NCBI GenBank assembly: GCA_029932425.1
Contig: JAOZQC010000104.1
Coordinates: forward strand, 1-5,766
Length of the DNA stretch: 5,766 nt
Source: Planctomycetota bacterium
GTDB lineage: Bacteria; Planctomycetota; JAJSAM01
Direction of reading: 5' to 3'
The notes under the pieces are model-generated. The model did no database searches. It was not told the DNA's origin and saw only the letters and a program-made list of their open reading frames with translations. This document shows, piece after piece, positions 5,006 through 5,766 of the stretch. Position numbers and translations under genes: made by a program. Within the stretch, counting starts at the first letter, position 1. Every line of letters starts with the position of its first letter.

Positions 5006-5766
5006 ATGAACGTGGTGCGCACCGGCCGTCTCGTCGTGCTCCTTCTCCTCCTCTCCTCCGGGAGCCCGCTCCGGGCGGATCCCGCGTCGCCGGACGAGGT
5101 CTTCTTCCCGAAGCGGGCCGTGCTCGATCCCTTCCCCCGCGAGGTTCCTCCGGATCGGCCGCTCACCCTCCGGGTGAAGCCCGGGCGGGGCCATTCCTCC
5201 CCGGTCCTGGTGATCATCCGGCCGGACGGCTCCACGGAGTACCTTCACCCCGACCGGGTTGCGAAGGGGAAGGCCGAGTTCGACGCCCGGTTCCGGCGGG
5301 GCCCCGGCGTGTACCGCCTGGAGGTGGTGGTGGACTCCGCCAAGGGGGATCTCACCGCCGCCCGGTTCAGCCTCTTCGCAGGCGTCCCGCGCCCCCCGGC
5401 GGGCCCCGGCACCGGGAAGCGGCTCCCGGAGAGCGCCTATCCCCCGGAACCCGCGGACGCGCATCCCCTCCGCCTCGAGCGCCGGCTCTTCGGAAAGATC
5501 AACGACTTCCGCCGCGCGCACCGGCTGGCCCCCTGGCCGTGGCTCGAGAAGGCCGCCGTCCTGGCCCGGGAGCACTGGGAGCGTTTCCTCGCCCTGAAGC
5601 CCCGGCCGGAGAAGCTCGTGCACGTGCTGCCGGGGTGGGGTTCCCTCGCGGATCGCTTCATGGACACCTTCGCCTGGCCGTGGACGGACCGGAAGTTCCC
5701 CCCCGCCATGCCGGACCTCGCTCCCGAGGCCCGCTGCTACTGCTCCGAGGCCCTGGCGGCCCCCCG
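5006..5766 (+). CDS. Exported CAP (SCP/PR1)-domain protein with N-terminal Ig-like region (3' partial)
   Basis: The frame is open from 5006 to the window end, giving 253 residues of a longer protein. Residues 1-24 form a signal peptide: Arg5 and Arg8, a Val/Leu-rich core at 9-16, and a likely cut after LRA-24. Residues about 45-125 are beta-rich, with IIRPDGSTEYL and RRGPGVYRLEVVV, like Ig-type modules that precede other exported domains. From about 155 the segment RRLFGKINDFRRAHRLAPWPW and the helix ending AREHWERF fit the first helices of a CAP domain. By eye, His206 and Glu248 (CSEALA) sit where CAP proteins carry active-site His and Glu, with SLADRF between them. The His-Glu interval contains an insertion with Cys244-x-Cys246. 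CAP proteins are secreted, with varied or unknown activities, so no function is assigned. ATG 4997, in frame, is an alternative start adding three residues; neither start has a good Shine-Dalgarno. Confidence 0.75.
   Translation, partial: MNVVRTGRLVVLLLLLSSGSPLRADPASPDEVFFPKRAVLDPFPREVPPDRPLTLRVKPGRGHSSPVLVIIRPDGSTEYLHPDRVAKGKAEFDARFRRGPGVYRLEVVVDSAKGDLTAARFSLFAGVPRPPAGPGTGKRLPESAYPPEPADAHPLRLERRLFGKINDFRRAHRLAPWPWLEKAAVLAREHWERFLALKPRPEKLVHVLPGWGSLADRFMDTFAWPWTDRKFPPAMPDLAPEARCYCSEALAAP

Noticed and set aside
4748..5623. Minus-strand open frame of 291 codons opposite the CAP-domain gene
   Set aside because: The plus strand there encodes a signal peptide and recognisable domain motifs; the minus frame is a GC-driven shadow.

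Overview
This window is very GC-rich (roughly 70% or more by eye), gene-dense bacterial DNA. All six genes read through without visible frameshifts, and no RNA gene, CRISPR array, insertion sequence or phage gene is visible. The phylum cannot be fixed from the sequence. High GC, Shine-Dalgarno sites, an ArnT/PMT-like membrane glycosyltransferase and an exported CAP-domain protein would suit a high-GC, probably Gram-negative-type environmental lineage such as an acidobacterial or deltaproteobacterial one, but that is inference.

Layout. (1) Positions 2-757, plus strand: the C-terminal part of a nuclease whose start lies outside the window. It has a GIY-YIG (UvrC N-terminal-like) domain, preceded by what looks like the tail of a DnaQ-type exonuclease domain. 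(2) Positions 748-3134, minus strand: a two-gene unit made of a small membrane-anchored protein of unknown function (2547-3134) and a long-chain acyl-CoA synthetase (748-2550), joined by an ATGA start/stop overlap. (3) Positions 3326-3649, plus strand: a canonical thioredoxin. (4) Positions 3603-4844, minus strand: a polytopic GT-C glycosyltransferase whose 3' end runs 47 bp antisense into the thioredoxin gene. (5) Positions 5006-5766, plus strand: the beginning of an exported protein with an Ig-like region and a CAP (SCP/PR1) domain, cut by the window edge.

The two non-coding gaps (about 190 bp at 3135-3325 and about 160 bp at 4845-5005) are both divergent promoter regions. They hold nearly all of the A/T-rich sequence of the window: -10-like boxes, a direct repeat and an inverted repeat. 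Both convergent junctions overlap in coding sequence. One overlaps by 10 bp inside a 12-bp perfect palindrome. The other overlaps by 47 bp and is followed by a C-rich tract that forms a strong G-quadruplex motif on the opposite strand.

The genes do not form one obvious pathway; they look like DNA repair, lipid activation, redox, envelope glycosylation and an exported protein side by side. I see no convincing new multi-gene system. The least explained items are the membrane protein coupled to the acyl-CoA synthetase, the unusual CAP protein, and the regulatory and structural motifs at the gene junctions.
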